Shown one piece after another: positions 38,777 to 52,900 of a stretch of DNA of 64,000 nucleotides. The notes under the pieces are model-generated. The model saw nothing but the letters and a program-made list of their open reading frames with translations. It was not told the DNA's origin and ran no database searches. The stretch is from the NCBI GenBank assembly GCA_013398295.1, contig VZSF01001888.1, positions 186,001-250,000 of the forward strand. Direction: 5' to 3'. Within the stretch, counting starts at the first letter, position 1. Each line of letters starts with the position of its first letter. The stretch comes from Chionis minor (Eukaryota > Chordata > Aves > Charadriiformes > Chionididae). The translations under genes were made by a program, and so were the position numbers.

Positions 38777-40004
38777 GCCCTTGGACCTGAGATTGCCAGC
38801 CTAATGGCTGGCGTACAGCCATGAATTCCCTCCAAGGTTACCCTCCAGCTGTCCAGCTGATCTCGGATCACCTGTGTAATCCTGAAAGAATTAGTCTGAA
38901 CAAAACAAAATGCCTGCTTTTGAAACACAGGCTTGTTCACCTTTGGCCCCTCTAGAGAAAAAGAACTTTCCCTGGTTCTTATAAGACACTCCTGGTTTTG
39001 TTTATCTTAGTAGCTCTTCACATTTCCTGTTAGTTCTTTCTTCTTGTTGCATAACCTAGTTGATTGTTGCAATCCAGTTTTATAGACATAGTGCCATCAT
39101 TAAATATTTTATTTTAGCAAAGATTTTACCATCTGTACTTACAATATTTACTGCCTGAATGAATACTTAATTCTCTGGTTTTAGCATGTTTTTCTTCAGT
39201 ATATATGTGCTTATTTTTCATGTCTCACAACAGACACCTGGTACCTTGCAAAATTCCACGTATATTTTTGTTATCAGTTTCCACCTTAATATGTTCACTC
39301 ACAGACACAAAGAATACCCTAAAATTAACAATTAAATTGTTTTAAATTAAATTAAATTTTCTTTTTTGCCATGAGAATAATATAGCCTATGTACCTATCC
39401 TAGAAAAATATTTGGGGATACAGTTCATGGGCCTACAACCTCTAGGGAGTGTTCCAAATCCATACAGTGTTTCCGAGCCTCCAAACATCTCTAGGAATTG
39501 AAGGATACATAAAACTGCTTGCCCTCAAAGAACTCCTTATATTGCACACATCAATAAGGACATTCATGTAAATTCTTTATTCACATAGTGAAAGAAATGC
39601 GATATGTGAAAAATGAATGTAAATAGTAAGTATAAAAAACAAACCTTCACACGGGTAAAAAATACCCTCTCCTGTTCTAAATCCTACATTTTGTTTTCAA
39701 AAGAATGTCTGGAGCTACTATGCCTACCAGCCAGGAGCAAAACCACAGCTCCAAAACCACGGGAAGTGTAGACAATGCAAAAGAAAACAATGATCTGTCC
39801 TTCTCATGCTTTATTATCCCTTTTTTGAGAGCAAGGTGAGGCTTAGATGTGCAGCTTTTCATGTCTAGTTTCCATCAAGTGATCTTGCATGCTTTTGAAG
39901 ACATTATTTCCGACATTAACTCAGAAAAAAACCCCTATATCTTAGCTTCAGTCTTACCATATGTTGTACTACATTATTTAACAATTGATAGCAATGGGAA
40001 TTGC

Positions 40005-40184
40005 TAAAAACACTGGAACCGGTTGCCTAGAGAGGTTGTGGGGTCTCAATCTGTGGAAATATTCAAAACCCAACTGGACAGGGTCCTGGGCAACCTGCTT
40101 TATTTGAGCCTGCTTGAGCAGGAGGGGTGAACTGGATGATCCCAAGAGGTTCCTTCCAACTTCAATGATTCTGTGATTCTGTGA
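40005..40184 (+). mobile_element. CR1 LINE 3' end, about 180 bp
   Basis: CR1 trailer blocks are present: 'cactggaaccggttgcctag', 'agaggttgtggggtctcaat', 'atattcaaaacccaactgga', 'gggtcctgggcaacctgctt', 'gcctgcttgagcaggagggg' and 'ggttccttccaacttcaatg'. It ends in 'gattctgtgattctgtgaa'. The ATTCTGTGA octamer differs from the ATTCTATGA form at 25279, which suggests a different CR1 subfamily. It is severely 5' truncated. Confidence 0.93.
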
Positions 40185-43100
40185 AATAAAAGTATGCGTG
40201 TTCACTGCTGTAAGCCAGCTAAGTCCTTCAGTATTCCTTTTTTTTTTTTAAATGATGTAGGCAAAACACAAGACTGCTTTTGCACTCAAAATTAGACAAG
40301 CGATTAAACAATTTGATATACTCTCATATCTCATTTCTGTGGAGAAATTTAACCTGCTTCACTTTGCTGATGCATGGAAAAATCCCAAGCTATAATAGCC
40401 CCTTCAAAAATAGATCTTGCTAGCTGCACATTAAACGTGATCAATAATTAAATACGTAAAATTTTATTCTTAAATTTACCAATGCATATGAATGCCTATA
40501 TAGAGATACAAGCTGAGATAACCACCTACTTGTAAACATATACATATTGTGTCATACTGCACTGTGTAGCTGCAATCAACAAAAAGAAAAAAATATTAAT
40601 TTGGAGAGAACTGTAACAGCTTAGACTGGACACTGAAAGCTGCCTGAGATAAACCCAAAATTAACATTCTGTGGTCAGGTAGTCCTCCTAAATATTTACG
40701 GGATGGACCAACTTCTGTAAGTCTTATATTGAGCTGTAGTTGTGCAACAAGACCCGTTTTACTCAAGAAGCTGCCTGTGTAAATAAAGGAAATTTGGTTA
40801 GTTCAGAAGAGCCCTAGCAGCCTGCCTCCTTCCCAGAGTTGTCCAAGCACAAAAAAATACGCGCTGTAGAGCTTAGCAGAAAATTCCTTCTGTCTCATAT
40901 GGATTACCACAAGAGATGAATAATTTTCCCACCTATCAGCACAAAAGTGAGAGGACACAGTACTATAAATTATCTTTGGATTATTGTTTGTACTGTAATT
41001 ACCGAGGCTCTTGTTTGCTTCTTATTTTATTAGTAGAAACTGTCATTGTTGTTACAGTGTTAAAAAAAAACAAAAAACCCTTTCCTAAATGGAAAGGCTC
41101 TCAAGCATAAGCCTCCTATCTTCATCAGTGCCAGTGGTATAAATACCAGAAAGAGTGACAGCTAATCCACATGCACTCAGAAGCAAAAATGAAAAGGCCA
41201 GCACTTGACAGTGCTAGTCTCATCCACACCTACTAGCTTGCAAGACCTTCGGACAATCAGTCAATAATGAAATGAGTAGAGGGAGGAGAGAAGAGAGGAA
41301 CAGGACAGCGAAAAGATGGAACACCAGCAAAATATCATTCCCTATTCACCTAAATGGGAACAGGGCATTTTAAATGGAGCTTTACAAGGTGGCTTAAATA
41401 ATTCCAGGACTAAGTATCTCTCTGTACCATATCAGCTTCACAGGATCACTGTTCGTTTGGTTTTTTGTAATCTCCCATCTCCTTTTCCACCTCCCCTTTC
41501 CTACTCCCCATCATTGTCAGCATTTCTGTCTTGGCAACCCAGAGCAAACAGAGAAGGGAATGAAACAAGAGAATCGCATAGAAGAGATTGTTTTGGCAGG
41601 GCTATGCAGGGCTGCCTTACTAATCCAGCACACGCAAGGTATTACTGACTTGTATTCTATTAAAAAATATTAGCAGAGTAAAGAAGCATCCTCTGCCAAA
41701 TCCACGGGCTGCAGAGCTCCAAGCAAAGCTCTCTCTTACAGCCTTCACCTTTCCCTCTCACCCTGCAAGTGAGACAAAGAAGGAGAGGCCGTAGTTTTTG
41801 TTTTCCTAATAACAAATCTAAAAAGGCAATATGCATACGGAGCCACTGTGCTCAGTAATTTGATCAGCCATGCCTGATTGACACGTGTTCCCTCAAACTG
41901 TGATTTAAGTTACAGGGCATCTATGCATCAAAGAGGAGCTTTGCTGTCTTCTCCAACAGCTGTGGGATGAAAGTACTGATTGACAATGCAGTTTTACACA
42001 GATATATAAATGAGGCACTTAACTCCTTTAGGCTTCTTGGAAAAATCCCATCTGAACATATTCCTATGAAAGAATCTTTCCATGATTACATGTGAAAGAT
42101 CCATTGATCCACTGATCTTTCCATCAAGGTTTCTGAGATCATTCAAGGCAGAAAATATGGCCCTGAAACTTGGCAGTGTTTCAGAAGTACCATTTTCACA
42201 AAGTTTATCATGATGTCAATATCCATGAACAAAGATCAGCATGCTGGTATTTGCAAAATGAAAAAACCCCAACCCTGCCTTTGGTGAATTTGTCATTGTG
42301 TTATCATATTGCTCAAGTAGGTTATTATTTGCTGAATCTGAAGGCTAATGTAAGACTTCCAGAACTGATCTTCAAATCCTCATACATTTATTGAGTAATA
42401 CTATATAGGTAAAATAGAAATTTATGGAAATACTTAAGTAAAGCCATATTGTATTATTAGCACCTGACATTTTGTAAAAAAACATAACCTGCTCAGTGGT
42501 ACATATATGCTGAATATAATGCTTGGACTGGCAGATACTGGGAGAAAAGAAATGTCAATTGTCACCTTATTCAGCTTTATCCTTTAAATTCCCTGGTTTT
42601 AAAGCATGATGGACACACAAATTTTCTATTGTAAAAGGTCTGTTAAAGTTGCTTTATTAAACACTTTTCAAATTTCTGGGAATTATTGTTCTGGATAGCT
42701 ATTACAATCTTTTCAGTTATTCCCGGGGAGTGTATTCTGCTGCCTTAAAGAAGATGGTAGTCCTCTAGCTATTTATGATGAATATACAAAAGATTCTTGT
42801 GGGATTAAATTTGCTCACCAAACAAGCAGAAGTCACGATAGCCCGGAAACTGTTAGTCGGCCTTTTCTGTACAGAAACAACAAAAAGCTACAAATGGTGG
42901 GGGAGGGGGGAAGAAGAAAAGGAAACAGGACAACAGTTGTGCAACTTAATTTCAGCTCTATGCTTAGTCTATATTTACCAATGTCTCAGGAAGAGATGAA
43001 AACCAGAGATTTTGAGATCCAACCATCAACTGCTTGAACCCTCTCTTTTCCCAATTCTCCTGGATGTTAATCTTCCTGTAGCAAAGCTGCCTGTTCTTCA

Positions 43101-46100
43101 GAGGTTCCAGGTGACCGCCTGGTATATTAATGCAGTGACAGTTAAAGCAGATATGTTGGACTGTGATTTGCAATGGCTGAAATGCTGACACATGCTCCCT
43201 TCTGTTATTTCTGCTCCCGGGCCCTCGTCCACTGAAGGAAGGATGGCACAAACCACAGGATGTTATAACCTTTTGCACTGCTGGAGCAAGGTTCAGCAGA
43301 GCTTGATCCGCTTGTGATCTTATTAGATTTGTCATTTTAAGCATTAAAACCTGCAGCTGGACCAATCGTATCTAGCAGTTTGTGATGGTACCCTCCAAAA
43401 AGAAGAAAAGCCCCCCACCTTGAGGAAGCCCCAATCTATCGGCAAAGGCCTGAGCAAGTACTGACAAATGAGTTGTGCTTTGCTCTCTACCAACTTCTCC
43501 AGGAGCCGTGTTTGCTTGAACATATTATAGCTTGCTGTTGGCACAGATCAGCATGGAATTATGACTCCTCAGAAAGCAAAAAAGAAGTACAGGATGAACT
43601 AAGCTGGCAGGACACATCAGATTTACACTGACTGAAATTTCTCCCAATGTCTGCCAAATACACTGACAACACCAACACCAACTACTCGTAAACTCTCAGC
43701 TTCAGTCTTAAGCCCTTTTCTTCAGTTATCTAACTTTTTTTTTTTAAATTTATGAAGGCATATTTGGACCTGATTTGTTTCTTATCTATGTGACACTAAA
43801 GACTATTCACATTCAGTGAAAAAAAACCCCAAACAACAGCAATACAAAATACTACAAACACAAGGCAGGCACATTCATATAGATGTGCTATGTTACTGTT
43901 AGACAGAATGAAAGACCAGCCTACTTAGGAAGATAAAGATATTCCTCAAAACATCACAGTGATTTTTCCAAGATAAAATTTTCAGTGCAATGTATGAGCA
44001 TCATGTGATGGCTAACTGCTGTACAGGGAAAGGCAAAGGAAAAAAAAAAAAAAAGAAGAAGAAATTTGTTTTTTTAATATGATTTGATTAGTCTTAATGG
44101 CCCATGTGAGGACATCACATTAGAAAGACATTTGCTTTTTTTTGCAACATGAAACAAATGCTGTGTTGCAAAAATAGCATCTTTAAACTATGCTGCAGAG
44201 AAACCTACAGTAGTATGGCCATCTGTTTTAATTGAAAGGTACTGTTGGGTACTGCACTGCTGAGAATTCATGGAACAACTGAGTATATTGAAAAGAAAAA
44301 AATGAGTCAAAGGATGATAACAAAAATCTTGTATGTTTTGTTAAAATGTTTACCCTTTTTGGAATACCATGTCCTATTGGTTAAATAGCACTGCAACCTT
44401 CCTTCATTACATTCTAAGAATTATTTTCTTTTTGGCTGATTTTTTTGCAAGTCAGTAGGAATAAAGGCATTTGTCATTCAGTACTTTTATTTTTTCTGTC
44501 TGTCTCCAAAGTGGTTCAATGCCCAGCTGTGCCACTCATAAAAACTCTAGAAACAAAACGTAAATCTGCTTGTCTAATTTAGAGGCTCAGAGAACATTTT
44601 GAAGTTTGATTCAAAAAGGAAAATAAAATCGTCATAGTTCATCTTCTACTTTCTAGTAAATAATTCAGCCTTTCAGGTATTCTATTCCACTCACTTGCTC
44701 TAATCCATTAATTTCCTTTTCCTATTTTTATTGCTTATGAATGTAATGATCATGAACTAAGCTAGTACGGAAGCCCCAGTGAATGAAACTCACTGCTTGG
44801 GTTTTGTATCAGTGTTCGGTGCAACATCCTCTTTTTATCCATGCTGGCCACATCAAGGGCAATGACAGCAACAGATTGCTCTATTCCTGTGACTAGTCCA
44901 AATCCAGGAAGAACTGGATCTGTTTCAATTATGTCTTTTGGCATCATTTACCAAAAAATGTTACCATTTATCTAAGCAAAATAATGATAAATTCTTTCTA
45001 ATTATACTTTTTAGAGCCATGTGCTAGCACAGATGTAGACACTTGGGACAGATGCTGGAGAATCAGGTAACACCAAAGCAAAGAGGAGTCAGGCTCCCAT
45101 CTCTGAGCACAACGGAGAACTCAGGCCCCGTAGCACACAGGATGCTCACGAGTCCTAGTAAAAAGGCCGGCAAGGGAACTAATTAGTGCTAGGCATAATC
45201 CCCTTTCTGTGGCCTGGATAGCTCTGTGTTAGGTACTGGGCAAACTGCAGCAGGTCCCACAGGTCCACTTTTCAGAAGAGCTCAGCACCTTGCATTTCGT
45301 TCCCCCGGAGTCCAAAGTAGGTTCATCCTTCTGACGACCTTTTAATTTAAGCAGTCAAATGAAGGGCCTCCCTCTGCTTCCATTACAGCCACTGTACACC
45401 CACTGAAACCTACTCCTCTAGTCTGAGGTGAGAACAAGGCTCACCTGTTCACGTTTCAGCTCAAAAGTATTATTTTTCCTTGGGTACAGAATACATTTTC
45501 AAGGGCTGAGGGCAGCCGTGACATTGATCAGGGGCTATACTGAAGAAATTAAAACCTAATCCTCATCTAGTGGTGAGGAGGTGCACGGCACGCAGTAGGC
45601 AATGTTAACAGGAAGCATGGATGGTGTACGTCCACCTCAGAAACAGCAGCAGAAAGGTTAACATTTTCACCTATCAGACCATTCACCGTCACTACAACTT
45701 TTTTACAAGCCCATGATCTATGTTCAATAAGAAAGAGATGCTTTCCCCAGCATTTTGCCAACATGACTAGCCGTTTGATATCTGCGAGGCTATCTGCAAA
45801 TTGCTACCTTTCACTTTGGTTTAGAGGAGAAATACGGCTTCCTTTTCTAATTTGATTTAAAATCAAAAGATTTTGTGTGGCATTACCTTACTGAAACGAT
45901 GTCTTAATTGCAAGTCTTTTGATGCAGCATAATCTCTCTGAGAGAGTACTTTAAAATGTAAATGATGAAAAATCTCTGTCAGTTTCTAAGAACTAGAGGC
46001 CTGCTGTACCTAGCTGGTGTAGGGTTTCCATTAACACTTCATAGATAAATGAAGTTTCAAAGTCTTCATTATTCTGATCAGAAGACACATCATATTTACA

Positions 46101-46952
46101 TTCAGATAATCCTGAACGGGAAACTTACTTGCACAGAAGAACAATCTGGGTCATCACAGTTAGCTGTATGCTTGCAATTTATATCCCCCAGTGAACACAA
46201 ATAATGCTCACAATATATTCAGCACAGGTACCCTAGAAAGCAACACACTGGAGGGCACTGGATATCTGCTAAGGTCACCGCACTTACTCATGGAGCTGGA
46301 GTGAATCAATATCCTCACAGGAATGCACACTGTGGGGCAGCAGGAAAATCCTGTCCTGGTGGTGTAATACAGAGTATGAAAGGATTAAATCAGAAGAGAG
46401 AAATGGCTGGCAGGAAAACCACCCATACAGTCTTACAGAGTACGAAGGTGGCTTTGGAAGTTCTTGCACAAGGGAAAAATTAAGCCAGTATCAAACTAAT
46501 GCAAATCATTACATCTCCTGCAGCTGGCATTAACTGTCATGTCCAAAAAGAAGCAGCTTTTGTGGATGTGCAGGCCAGGACCTCACTGCAATGACCACTC
46601 CATGAGAGAGCTGTACCTCAGTGACAGTGATTTTCACATGTACGTAACAGCTGGACTCTGAAGGTGATTCAGGACCCTAAAGATGCACATAGTTGCATGA
46701 ACAGTTTTGTTTCACTGAAATCTGCCAACTTTTTCTTCCCTGTGCATGCAGCATGCAAGCTTAATTTCAAACAAATTTGCGTTAATGGAAGCTCTTTAAT
46801 TAACTGAAGGTGTGGAAGCTTTCACATTTTAGCTGAGAAAGACATGAGAGCGAAGCGCGAATCCAGCGATCTCATTTCAAGCCCAGTGACTCAGTGAGTT
46901 GCAACACAATGAGAATAAAGATTTACCTCCTCTAGCTAGTCTACTTTCATCT

Positions 46953-46991
46953 TTGGTTTTGTTTTTTGTTTTGGTTTGGGTTTTTTTTGTT
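46953..46991. repeat. T/G-rich low-complexity tract
   Basis: Runs of T broken by one to three G residues ('ttttgttttttgttttggtt', then 'tgggttttttttg') make a low-complexity stretch with no further signal. Confidence 0.85.
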
Positions 46992-49900
46992 CTCCTCCCT
47001 ATCGCCAAGGTAATCTGGACACATCATTACCAGCTCTGGCATTAATGTCATGTTGAGAACTCTGGCAAATGAAATAATAGACAGGGGGATACTTGATGCA
47101 TCCTAATGAAATAAAAGACTGTTATTATCCAGACATAAATAACTCTTCTTTCCAAGGTGTACTTGAACCCTCATGTCCCTTGGTGCTGCCTAACAAATAA
47201 ACGGCATCCTAAAAGCAAGTGCCTGGTAGGAAATACGGAAACCAAGTGATATCCTATACAGGGTCTATTATCTCTCTAAACTTTCAAGATGATGTGTGCT
47301 CAGGTGTCTTGAGAAGCCTTATAAAACTAGCTCCCACACTTCCTGTAGATCTGGCAATAGAGCAGAACCCAAACGTTTAAAGGAAGTTTTTTTGTTTATT
47401 CATGATGAAGCCATGGACTAAATTGTCAGTATTGCACTTCTACCCTGTCTTATTCCTGAGAATTCATTTAGAATGAAGAGTTCTCTTAAGAATGAATACA
47501 AATAGGGGAGAGTCAAAATGCTAGAAACCTGTTATATTAAGCATTTAAAGTTATCATTAGTGGGTAAGTAAATAACATGCATTTCTCTTTGTGTTTGGCA
47601 GACTGCAGCATACCTAAAGAAATGCTGTAGACATTGGACTACCCAAGCCAGTCCATATTCTGGGTCCTGCACATTCTGGAGGGAATATTCCACAAGAAAT
47701 ATCTAGGATCTTGTCTAAAAGATCACCATTTATCTGTATTGACAAATAATTTGGCAATACTGGGAGCTGACTCAGGGCAATGTTCCAAAGGCAGCACAGG
47801 CATACGTATTCTTCTTTACAAAACTTGAGGAACATCCACGGTAATTTAGTGGCAAGTGCAGTTCCAACACTTATCACACAGAAGCAATATTAGCTGTAGG
47901 CTAAGGTGTAAATATATTCTATTAACAGTAGAGTGCAATTTTAGACTCCAGTTGGTCTGTTTCTGAGCTACCTGCTGCACGATGAGGCACAACTTAGTAA
48001 GCATATTCATGCAAAAAGTAAGCATGTCAAACAAAAGAACTGGACAACAAATAGGTCTTTTCATCTATGCTCTCAATTTTATGTGGGCTAGGGTTGCCAA
48101 TGCAAGCGAGGACTAATCAAATACAAGGTTTAACATTTAATTAATCAAAGTGGTGTGGTACTTCTGTTAATGAAGTGGTGAGCTCAAGCTTAGTGGAAAA
48201 AAAAATCAAAACAATCTATGTACTCATCCATCTATAGAAACCGAATGGTAAATCTCTGGGTACATTGCCCTGATTTCAACAACATCATGATACCCTTGTG
48301 CATTTGTCTCCACAAAGGAGTCAGACGCACCTCTGCAGAGCAGCCCCAGACTCTCGCTCCGTCTTGGCAATACACCTGCTGAAATACCATGTGAGAACCA
48401 TCCCCTAAGGTACCAGCTAAGGTAACTGCCAGAGAAGGAGCTTAAAAAAACCATAGAGAGATACTGTGCAAAGAAGTGTGTGTCTAGAAGGAATACATAA
48501 AGGACAAATTTCAGATTTTTATTGTTGAGGAAGAAGTTCAATATATATTAACAATAGATGCAGAAAAAACACCAAACAAGAAAATTCTTGCCCTGATGAC
48601 AAAACTAGAAGAAAAGCTAGACCACCGCCAAAGCTCAAGGGGGATATTTTGAAGTCTGATGTAAAATGTGTAATTTTCCAGCAATCCGGAGTCAATCGGA
48701 ATATTCTTCTGTAGATATTGTGCTAATAAATATTCTGATTGATCTTTTTAATGCAAACATTGTGCTAATAGAGAAAGAACATGCTGTTACTTCAAGTCTG
48801 GAGCACTTCCCATTAGCTATCTGATCATGGGTGGAGGATTTATTGAATAATAAATTGCCTACTGGCAATAGGCTTGCAAAAGCTCAATACGTCCTTATTA
48901 GTGTCTCAAAATTTTGCAATACAATAATTAGGCTTTGAGTGGAACAGAGGCATTTTTCTGCATTCTGCAAAGTGTCGACGAATGATTTTGTGAAGTTCTG
49001 GCTGTTCTCAGTTGCAGTATATTCTTATTCATTAAGATCCATGGGACTCACTCTCGCAAGTCACGACAAGCCAAAAATGTCCTCTATGGGAAATTTTAAC
49101 TGAGTACAGCATGCAGAATTAAGACCATATGCAGTGTATTATAGCAGACATTATTCATTTCATACATAATCTAAATAAAAACAGCTTCTCATAAAAGTGT
49201 AGGATACCCCAAACAGTCTCTTGAAGTTACAGTTTTTCTATATATCTGTCTGCCAGGGAAGAAAACAGCACATTATATGGAGCTTGAATAAGCTGAATAG
49301 ATATGAAAAAAATTGTATTAGCCAACAGACTGAATGGGGACCATAAATCCCATTTCTAGCTACCTCATAATTTTTAGTGAGTGGTCCTCTCAAAAGACCC
49401 AAAAGGGCAAAACTGTACTTTAGATTTGAGGTATAAATAAATTAAGCACACAAAAGAAATCATTCCAGTACTACAAGCATGAAAACATAAACCCCGACTT
49501 AGTTCCAAAGTTCGTTTGCAGAGTCCAGCAATAGATTGCTTCAGCTTCTGCAATGATTTACTTTGAAGGTGCTGGTAGATGGTGAATTGATGTATATGGA
49601 CAACACATAGCTAATTTAAGCAAGAGCAGATTACCTCTTACTCTAAAGATATAGAAAGCATAAATATATTCTGACTCAGACAGCCTTTCTTCTGATATAA
49701 CATAAACCGAAATAATTAAGAATATTTAGACTCAGCCAGTAACTAGGTGCTTTTTAGGGGGTGGAGAAATTCCTCCAGTTCCAATAGCAGCCAGAAAAGA
49801 ATAGCGACTGGTGATCTGAAGACAGTTCCTGCAGGGCTCTTGTTCAGACCTTAAATCATCATGCGATGTGATACCACCGTGGCTGTGGTCGCATCTACCT

Positions 49901-52900
49901 GAGGTGGACTACCACTCCGTTGTGAAAAAACCCCACTCTGCTCAGTTCCTCGCTGTGTTACAGGTAGCCACAACTAGCGCCACCATCCGCAATTTTAACA
50001 AAAAATTCTATGCGTGCTGACACCAAACTAATCTAACCCCATCCTCCTGCCCAGATTCTGTATCTCCATCAAATGATCTGCAAACTATTAAAGGTTAAGG
50101 GAGGGTGCATCTCTTTTTCTAATTACTGAACTCCATAGCATTCTACATCCACACACACAGAGGCATGCAGTTTTAGGTTTAGATGATTTTCTTTCCTAGA
50201 TTTTCACTGTTATTTTAGGGATACCATATATTATCTAAATAGCATGATGGGGTAGGCAGTGTATGCAAATTAAAAGACCTGAAATTTCTTGCTGTCTTTG
50301 ACCTCCACGTCACACAACTTCTTTAAGCCTTATTTCCTCTAAAGATAAAATGTCATTCTTAGTAACGTTCTTAGTAAACTAGTGTGACAGCTACAGATGA
50401 ATCACTCTATTTAAACAGCAAAACACGAGGAACGAGCTGTAGAAACATGAACAATACAGGAAAACGGTGAGCATGACACACACAATCTGAATAAACTGCT
50501 GCAAGATCAGAGTAAATAGGCAAAACTCATTGGTATCCAATACCACTGGGCTGGCAGGATGGTCAGTGAGAGGACAGAAGAACACATTGTTGCAGCTGGT
50601 TTTATTTACAGAGATGAAACTGTAACTGTGACTAGGTAAAAAGCCAATTCTGATACTAAGAAAAATAAGCTCATCTTATAAAATATATGCCATGCTGCAT
50701 AAATCTAAATCAATCCTGAGGCAATGAACACTATGAAGCTATTCTTTCCAGCTTTATCATTTCCTTATTTTATCAAAACCAGGTCAAATGGTCTACGCAC
50801 TACATGCTTCATACCTATAAGTAAAAGATCTGAATTATCATTTATAACAAATGCTCCAGCTTTCCTATAACAAAAAATTGTTTTCTAACTATTCTCTTTC
50901 CAACTTTAATGTCTTAAAATATGTAAGGTAATAGTAGTCTATGCAACATCTACATCATTATGTTCCACCCATTTATCCATTAAATAGCGTATTTAAACAG
51001 ACTTGCTCTAAAGTGGAGTTTCTGGAAGAGTACATGAATAACCACCAGAAAGAGTCCAGTCCAGCAGATATTCCACAGAAATAAAAGCTCTGGTGTGTTC
51101 ACTTCAATGGCAGAAAGACCCACAGAAAAGTGTAGATTTCATCCCATGTAAATTATTAGCAGTGGTGATTTGTTTTAAACAAATCAGGACTTCCTCTTGT
51201 GTTGTATCTGTCATTAGTGCAGTACAGTACACTACCAATACGCATTGTCCACTACCTGGGAGGCATAAAGCAAATGACAAATCCTAATCAATCACATTTT
51301 AAGGAACAAAACTATGACCAAGGCTGGATGTGCAAAAGGTCAGGCAAGTTTTTTGCAAAATCTTTTAAACTGGGTTCAAAGTCATTCTGGATGCACTCTA
51401 ATAAGTAAAAAGCTGTAAAGGGGACCAGCAAAGAACACAGAACTAGGCTGTAATTTTCTCTGTTTCTTTGCCTTGTGTAAAAAGTCAAGGAGGATGAAAA
51501 GAATTTTTGTTTTGTTTAAGGAAAAATGAGCTCTATTTTCCTACTTTTTTCCACTTAAAATGCAAAGTTTATTTATCTTAGTAAACTGCAATGACAAGGC
51601 AACTCACAAAAAAAAGGACAGTATGAAAACCATGAAATAAAAAATGGGTAAATAAAAGAAATTTTTGTTGTGGTTAGACACATAAAATCCTTGCTTCTTT
51701 AAAAAATTCTGCAACTCAAATGATTGACATTTTGGAGAAGAAATTTTTTGTTAACACTTTTGTCTCTCATCTCAAAGTGTGAGAACTTGCAATACACATC
51801 TTTAAGGTTTCCAGTAAGTATTCCAAAAATAAGAATCAGGACAGGTGTTTCTGACATTTCTTATTTTTAAATACTGGAGAAAATGTCAACATTTCTAAGA
51901 ACCTTTCCAATCTTTCTTATTCACTGCAAGAGAACAAACAGAAGCAAAAGTTCAAATGGTTAAAAAATCACTTGATGATCACCTTGTATTGAGTATTTAC
52001 AAAGACAGTAAATGCATTTTTTCTGTTATCCTAGAAATGAATTTTCAGCAATATGTACAGAAGACCTTGGATTTCATCTGACCTCTGCTACTTAGAGTAA
52101 CATAGCTACAGAAGAATTAGACTCTAAATTGTAAAGGTCAATTTCTGATTATTCTATGAAATAAAATAATTACAGCAGGCTCTTTAAAAAAGGCAATATT
52201 TAAAGTGGAAATATAAGTAACTGACCCAATTTATCCAGTTCATAACTCATTTCTAATGTTACATGAACTAGTACTTGAAAACAGGGAAACATACTGTTTG
52301 AAGTTATTAAGATGTCCATCAATCAATATGAAACATTTGAAGCCTCCCTTTCTATCACTGCTTATCCCAGAAAGTAGTATCAGCAAACATACTGGCATAC
52401 ATATGTGACCACATAAACTGACCGTGTGTACAATGGCACGTCTTTTCTTTACATAACAGAATTTTGCCATGTTGCCAGGTAATCTCCAAGCAATAAGCAC
52501 TACTCCTTAGCCACCTCCAAAAAGTCCAGATGCTCTTGACCAAACCAAGTTCTTCTGCTTATCTACCACTCTCTAAAGTGAATGCGATGTTTCCTTTATT
52601 ATGTTTTATGTCAGGCCAAGGAAAATACACGCCTATGGCTTTATTTGTTCTGACAATGTTGGAAAAGTGTGCCAATTTTTCCACTCACAGTTGTGATGTT
52701 TTCATGAAGTCTATTAAGTGTCTTGTCATATTTAAAGTGGCAATTGATCTTAAAAAATGCCTTCTGGAGGCAATTCCTTAAAATCATTGTTATGTACAAT
52801 GTGATGATAGTTCCCAGCCCTCAGGAAGCTGGTGCAGGCTTTGGCACTGACCAAGTGCCTGACTAAGGTATTCAAATTCTCAGTTTCAGAGAGTATCCAT

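Larger units (their letters stand above)
32801..40004. other. AT-rich noncoding DNA
   Basis: No gene was supported. The 131-codon frame at 37345-37740 (plus) and the 94-codon frame at 35678-35962 (plus) have no recognisable domains. A strong pyrimidine tract with CAG ends at 38539, but the following sequence lacks a convincing donor. A quasi-palindrome lies at 36890-36906. Local repeats at 33692-33737, 38279-38332, 38366-38400 and 38755-38776 are listed separately. Confidence 0.55.

Noticed and set aside
42964..43365. 133-codon minus-strand frame
   Set aside because: No domain recognised. The stretch looks more like noncoding DNA and no splice partners were found.
52140..52175. 'attctatgaaataaaa', resembling a CR1 3' terminus
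   Set aside because: No CR1 trailer sequence precedes it, so the similarity is limited to a short AT-rich string.
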